From the NCBI GenBank assembly GCA_945862275.1, contig CAMAYA010000032.1:1-9467 (forward strand): a stretch of DNA of 9,467 nt, given 5' to 3'. The notes beneath the pieces are model-generated. The model searched no databases. It saw only the letters and a list, made by a program, of their open reading frames with translations, and was not told where the DNA came from. This document shows positions 5,853 through 9,467 of this stretch, in pieces. The DNA is from Legionella genomosp. 1 (lineage in GTDB: Bacteria; Pseudomonadota; Gammaproteobacteria; Legionellales; Legionellaceae). The position numbers were made by a program, and so were the translations under genes. Within the stretch, counting starts at the first letter, position 1. Every line of letters starts with the position of its first letter.

Positions 5853-6620
5853 ATGGTTGGTGTGATTAATAAAGTGGGCGGTTTGAACGAGGTTATCTTG
5901 CCACAAAACATGGCTTCCGTCAAAAAAACACCCGTTAACACAGCCAATAAATTTGAAGCCATGGTTTTACAAAGCACGCTGAAAAACAAATGCATTGATC
6001 AACATTTTCTCGGCGAGCTCGCGGCTCTGTCCGCCTCTTCAGGTGAACCCATTCCGTGTTCACTGGGCCATTCTGAGCCGGTCTTCAGCCAGCAAGCGGC
6101 ACTGCCGCCAATGGCTTCCCCGTCCGCCGCTCAGCCGTCTTTGGATGCCTTTATTCAGTCCTCTTGGGAGTATGCGAAACAAGCCGCCTCTCGCTTAGGC
6201 CTGGATCCTAAAGTCCTGATGGCCCAAGTGGCACTGGAAACGGGTTGGGGGCAATCTATTGCAAAAGACTCGAATGGTGCTACTAGCAATAATCTTTTTA
6301 ATATTAAAGCACGTAAGGGGGGTAGAGACCCCTCGGTAAAAATCAATACAACGGAATACATTGATAATGCGCCGATTAAAATAATGTCTGCATTTAAAGC
6401 ATACTCTTCGATTGAGCACAGTTTTGATGATTATGTCGCATTGGTTGAAGGCAATCATCGGTATAAGGCGGCATTGGCTAACACGCATGATCCAAAGCAG
6501 TACATGGATGCATTGCATGAAGCAGGTTATGCAACCGATCCGAATTACGGTATGAAAATATTTTCAATTTATAAAGGGCATGCATTGGAGCAGGCGTTGA
6601 AACGGAATGGATGCGTGTAG
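5853..6620 (+). CDS. flgJ: FlgJ-like peptidoglycan beta-N-acetylglucosaminidase with shortened rod domain
   Basis: Peptidoglycan hydrolase of the FlgJ/GH73 type, which in flagellated bacteria opens the wall for the rod. The frame is open from a GTG at 5796 (274 residues). The ATG at 5853 (255 residues) is preferred because of the promoter candidate; AAGGA touches this ATG and is better placed for a GTG at 5862, so the start is uncertain. Counting from 5853, residues 10-45 resemble the start of the FlgJ rod-binding domain (GGLNEV, then ANKFEAMVLQSTLKN). The usual second half (LYxxMxDQQ...GLA) is missing and a Pro/Ala/Ser-rich linker follows (about 63-96). Residues 98-251 are the GH73 domain: PKVLMAQVALETGWG with catalytic Glu129, NNLFNIKA, INTTEYID with acidic Glu168, and HEAGYATDPNYGMKI with Tyr226. 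There is no Sec signal peptide. It stands alone between rph and mfd, not among flagellar genes. It may be a FlgJ or a relative put to another use. Confidence 0.85.
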   Translation: MVGVINKVGGLNEVILPQNMASVKKTPVNTANKFEAMVLQSTLKNKCIDQHFLGELAALSASSGEPIPCSLGHSEPVFSQQAALPPMASPSAAQPSLDAFIQSSWEYAKQAASRLGLDPKVLMAQVALETGWGQSIAKDSNGATSNNLFNIKARKGGRDPSVKINTTEYIDNAPIKIMSAFKAYSSIEHSFDDYVALVEGNHRYKAALANTHDPKQYMDALHEAGYATDPNYGMKIFSIYKGHALEQALKRNGCV

Positions 6621-6760
6621 TTTTATACAATTACCTCAGGGTTTTCAAGGGACATAGTGGTAAAGCCGTCTTTGCGATGCTGTGACTGCTTTGTCGTGGT
6701 ACGAAAAAGCCCAAAAATCTGATCCAAGCCAGCGATCGTATCGCGAAAAAGTGGATACCC
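6621..6760. other. Intergenic region between convergent genes
   Basis: This 140-base gap separates the stops of the FlgJ-like gene and mfd. The only structure seen is a small inverted repeat GCGAT-CGT-ATCGC at 6732-6744, with no T tract. I found no convincing intrinsic terminator for either gene, no promoter and no RNA gene. On the minus strand the mfd frame stays open for 45 codons after its TGA, as far as a TAA at 6623-6625; this is compatible with chance. Confidence 0.5.
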
Positions 6761-9467
6761 TCACCACGCGGTTACACACGGCAATGGCGTCAATTGACCC
6801 AACAACGCACTGATTTCGTGAATTCGCGCTTCGTTGTTCGTGCTACCTAACTTAAATTTAAGCTTAGTCGGCCCGTCCAATTGGTAGCGCGTGCTGTGCA
6901 GTTGAATGAGGGTAATCAATGCGCCCGCGTTGATATTAGGCGCACTCCCGAATTCTATTTTCCCACGCTCCGCTGAGGCATTGATACGGACGATGCCCAA
7001 TTTTGAGGCGAGACTTTTTAACTCTGTGATGAGGAACAAATGCTTCACCGATTGCGGCAGCAAGCCAAATCGGTCAATCAATTCAATTTGTAAATCGCGC
7101 AGTTGTGGGGAATCTTTGGCGTTAGCAATGCGTTTGTACATGATAAGACGGGTGTGAACATCGCCAATGTAATCCTCCGGGATAATGGCACTCAAGCCTA
7201 GCTCGATGTCGGGTCCTTGATTCATGGGAGCCGATAATTCAGGTGTTTTACCTGCCTTTAAATCGCTCACTGCGCGGTCCAGCATTTCCATAAATAAGTT
7301 AAACCCAATGGCATGCATGTTGCCGCTTTGCCCTTCACCTAATAACTCGCCAGCGCCTCGAATTTCAAGATCATGGGTGGCGAGCGTGAAGCCCGCGCCT
7401 AACTCCTCCAGTGATACCACGGCTTCCAATCGTTTTACGGCATCGGTTGTGAGTGATTTTTCATTGGGCGTGAGTAGGTATGCATACGCTTGATGGTGAG
7501 AACGACCCACGCGGCCGCGCAATTGATGCAATTGTGCCAGTCCGAATTGATCGGCACGGTCAATGATAATGGTATTGGCGGTTGGAATATCGATGCCGGT
7601 TTCAATGATGGTTGTGCAAACCAGCACATTAAACCGATGATGGTAGAAATCAGACATGATGCGCTCTAACTCGCGTTCACGCATTTGGCCATGAGCTGAA
7701 CTGATTTTGGCTTCAGGAACGAGGACAGTTAAGTCTTGGCAAATGCGGTCAATGGTTTGGACGTTATTGTGCAGAAAAAAGACCTGCCCACCACGCAATA
7801 TTTCACGCAAAATGGCTTCTCGTAACGTTGGATCATTGCGCTCTTGCCAGAATGTTTTGATCGCCAGGCGTTTGGCAGGTGGGGTGGCAATCAGGGAAAT
7901 ATCGCGAATACCGGCCATGGCCATGTTCAATGTGCGTGGAATGGGAGTGGCGGTCATGCAGAGAATATCCACGTGGGTGCGAAGGGATTTGATGTGTTCT
8001 TTTTGTTTCACGCCAAACCGATGCTCTTCATCGATGATCAATAAACCTAAATTCTTAAATTGGATGTCCTTTTGAAATAATTTATGCGTGCCGATGACAA
8101 TATCGGTTCGGCCATCTTGCATGGTTTGCAACACATGAGCTGATTCTTTGCTGGTACGAAAGCGCGATAAGAGTTCAATATTCACGGGCGAATCTGCAAA
8201 TCGGTTTCGAAACGTTTCAAAATGTTGACCTGCTAGCAAGGTCGTCGGCACGAGCACGCACACTTGTTTTCCATTCTGAACCGCAATGAAAGCGGCCCGC
8301 ATGGCCACTTCCGTTTTACCAAATCCTACGTCGCCGCAGATGAGCCGGTCCATGGGCCGAGGAGATTGCATGTCTTGAATGATTTGGGTGATAGCCAGCA
8401 GTTGATCGACCGTTTCAGTAAATGGGAATCCACTGGCAAAGCGTTGATATTCGTATTCGTCAAATGCATACACATGACCCGGACGCGCTTCACGCTTGGC
8501 GTAAATCTCTAACAGCTCAATGGCCACGTCATGAATTTTTTCAGCCGCTTTCTTTTTTTCTTTTTGCCACTGGTCGCTGCCCAGTCGATGCAGTGGCGCG
8601 TGTTCACTATCAGCACCCGCATAGCGACTGATAACATTTAATGCCGTCACAGGCACATAAATTTTATCGTCACCTGCGTAGCTTAAGATCAAGAACTCGT
8701 TTAAATAGCCATTGTTGTCGAGCGTTTGCAGGCCTAAATAGCGACCTACGCCAAATTGAATGTGAACGACTGGCGCGCCTATTTTGAGCTCTGCTAAATC
8801 TCGAATGATAAAATCTGGATCAACGGCTTTTTGAGTGCGGGACCGTTGAGGCGTACTTTGTTCACCAAACAACTGGGATTCAACGATGATGGAAATACCG
8901 GCATCCAGGAGTTCAGCCCCTTGAATGAGAGGACCGGTGGTCATGTTTATCATTGCTGAATCGTTAATGAAAGCCGCCCAAGACGTTTGCGTTTTGGGTG
9001 CTGTCTGGGTTTGTTTGAGCAGATCAAGCAAGACTTCGCGGCGTCCAGCACTTTCAACCACGATGAGGTAACGATGAGCCGTGTCTTGCATATACTGGCA
9101 CAAATGATGCAGGGGCTGAGGCGCTTGGCGTTCAATGGGCAAGGCGGGTGGGAGGTCCAAATTGAAATTTAAAGCCCCTTTTTTCGAACTGGCGGCCTGG
9201 CTCACGCGTATTTGTTTGAATTCGTTTACTAGGGTCAAGAGTTCAATGGGCGTTAAAAAACAGGTGGTGGGTGCCAGCAGGGGGCGTGAAATGTCATATT
9301 GCCGTTGTTCATAGCGCACAGAGAGCTCACGCCAAAATTCCTCAGCCGCATCTTGTGTAGACTCAATCAGGCAAACCGTTGCATTTTTAGGTAAAAAATC
9401 AAAAAAAGTACCTGGGGTTTCAAAAAATAGCGGCAGGTAATATTCAAGCCCTCCAAATGCTTGGCCA
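6761..9467 (-). CDS. mfd: Transcription-repair coupling factor Mfd (N-terminus outside window)
   Basis: DNA translocase that removes RNA polymerase stalled at lesions and recruits UvrA for nucleotide excision repair. The frame is open to the right edge; the first visible residues GQAFGGLEYYLPLFF match the E. coli GIEYWQPLFF region. About 901 residues are visible, and roughly 250 are missing compared with the usual 1,150. Visible parts in order: the end of the UvrB-like/UvrA-binding region, the RNA-polymerase-interacting domain (about 225-285, VVHIQFGVGRYLGLQTL), and the RecG-like helicase motifs: I GDVGFGKTEVAM (378), II DEEHRFG (479), III TATPIPRT (505), V IIETGIDIP (620) and VI QLRGRVGRS (648). 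Then come the translocation motif region (LATHDLEIRGAGELLGE) and the C-terminal regulatory domain ending HSTRYQLDGPTKLKFK. A GTG at 9319 is internal, not a start. No disruption is seen. It converges on the FlgJ-like gene. Confidence 0.98.
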   Translation of the reverse strand, partial: GQAFGGLEYYLPLFFETPGTFFDFLPKNATVCLIESTQDAAEEFWRELSVRYEQRQYDISRPLLAPTTCFLTPIELLTLVNEFKQIRVSQAASSKKGALNFNLDLPPALPIERQAPQPLHHLCQYMQDTAHRYLIVVESAGRREVLLDLLKQTQTAPKTQTSWAAFINDSAMINMTTGPLIQGAELLDAGISIIVESQLFGEQSTPQRSRTQKAVDPDFIIRDLAELKIGAPVVHIQFGVGRYLGLQTLDNNGYLNEFLILSYAGDDKIYVPVTALNVISRYAGADSEHAPLHRLGSDQWQKEKKKAAEKIHDVAIELLEIYAKREARPGHVYAFDEYEYQRFASGFPFTETVDQLLAITQIIQDMQSPRPMDRLICGDVGFGKTEVAMRAAFIAVQNGKQVCVLVPTTLLAGQHFETFRNRFADSPVNIELLSRFRTSKESAHVLQTMQDGRTDIVIGTHKLFQKDIQFKNLGLLIIDEEHRFGVKQKEHIKSLRTHVDILCMTATPIPRTLNMAMAGIRDISLIATPPAKRLAIKTFWQERNDPTLREAILREILRGGQVFFLHNNVQTIDRICQDLTVLVPEAKISSAHGQMRERELERIMSDFYHHRFNVLVCTTIIETGIDIPTANTIIIDRADQFGLAQLHQLRGRVGRSHHQAYAYLLTPNEKSLTTDAVKRLEAVVSLEELGAGFTLATHDLEIRGAGELLGEGQSGNMHAIGFNLFMEMLDRAVSDLKAGKTPELSAPMNQGPDIELGLSAIIPEDYIGDVHTRLIMYKRIANAKDSPQLRDLQIELIDRFGLLPQSVKHLFLITELKSLASKLGIVRINASAERGKIEFGSAPNINAGALITLIQLHSTRYQLDGPTKLKFKLGSTNNEARIHEISALLGQLTPLPCVTAW

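Noticed and set aside
6732..6744. Inverted repeat GCGAT-CGT-ATCGC as a terminator between the convergent genes
   Set aside because: The stem is only five base pairs and neither side has a T tract.
7707..8075. 122-codon plus-strand frame antisense to mfd
   Set aside because: It is the complement of conserved helicase motifs of Mfd; an open shadow frame is expected there.
8541..8560. A-rich run in mfd (coding strand) as a programmed slippage site
   Set aside because: It encodes the charged KEKKKAAEK stretch conserved in position with E. coli Mfd (KAAEK), and the frame continues normally on both sides.

Overview
The window looks like chromosomal DNA from a gammaproteobacterium of moderate GC content, most likely in or near the Legionellales. 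The reasons are a HmgA of the MYL-x-GF type, a secreted protein resembling the DUF2845 family common in Legionella, and RNase PH, SdaC and Mfd sequences that read as clearly gammaproteobacterial. This placement is inference from remembered families; no search was run. No mobile element, CRISPR array, rRNA or tRNA was seen. Coding density is high, and every intergenic gap is shorter than 150 bases.

Layout. Positions 22-5737 hold seven genes, all on the minus strand, so transcription runs from high to low coordinates: rph (RNase PH), sdaC (serine transporter), yggS (PLP homeostasis), yggT (membrane protein), a secreted protein with two repeats of a Cys-containing motif, a 99-residue basic protein of unknown function, and hmgA (homogentisate 1,2-dioxygenase). 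At 5738-5852 a divergent promoter region separates rph from a plus-strand gene for a FlgJ-like peptidoglycan glucosaminidase (5853-6620). This gene converges on mfd, the transcription-repair coupling factor, which runs on the minus strand from the right edge down to 6761. The window holds about the last 900 codons of mfd; its first roughly 250 lie outside.

How the genes may work together. sdaC and yggS overlap by ATGA and are probably translationally coupled, which pairs serine uptake with control of pyridoxal phosphate. The secreted protein, the 99-residue protein and hmgA are spaced 21 and 24 bases apart and look like one transcription unit ending in tyrosine/homogentisate catabolism. rph and mfd are housekeeping genes.

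The items most worth a second look are: the sdaC leader, which has a TATAAT box, a 10-bp palindrome at the predicted start site and a 14-bp stem that is fully paired only in the sense RNA; the FlgJ-like protein, which keeps the start of the rod-binding domain but lacks its second half and sits away from flagellar genes; the internal duplication in the secreted protein; and the PC4/YdbC-like look of the 99-residue protein. I did not find a clearly new multi-gene system.
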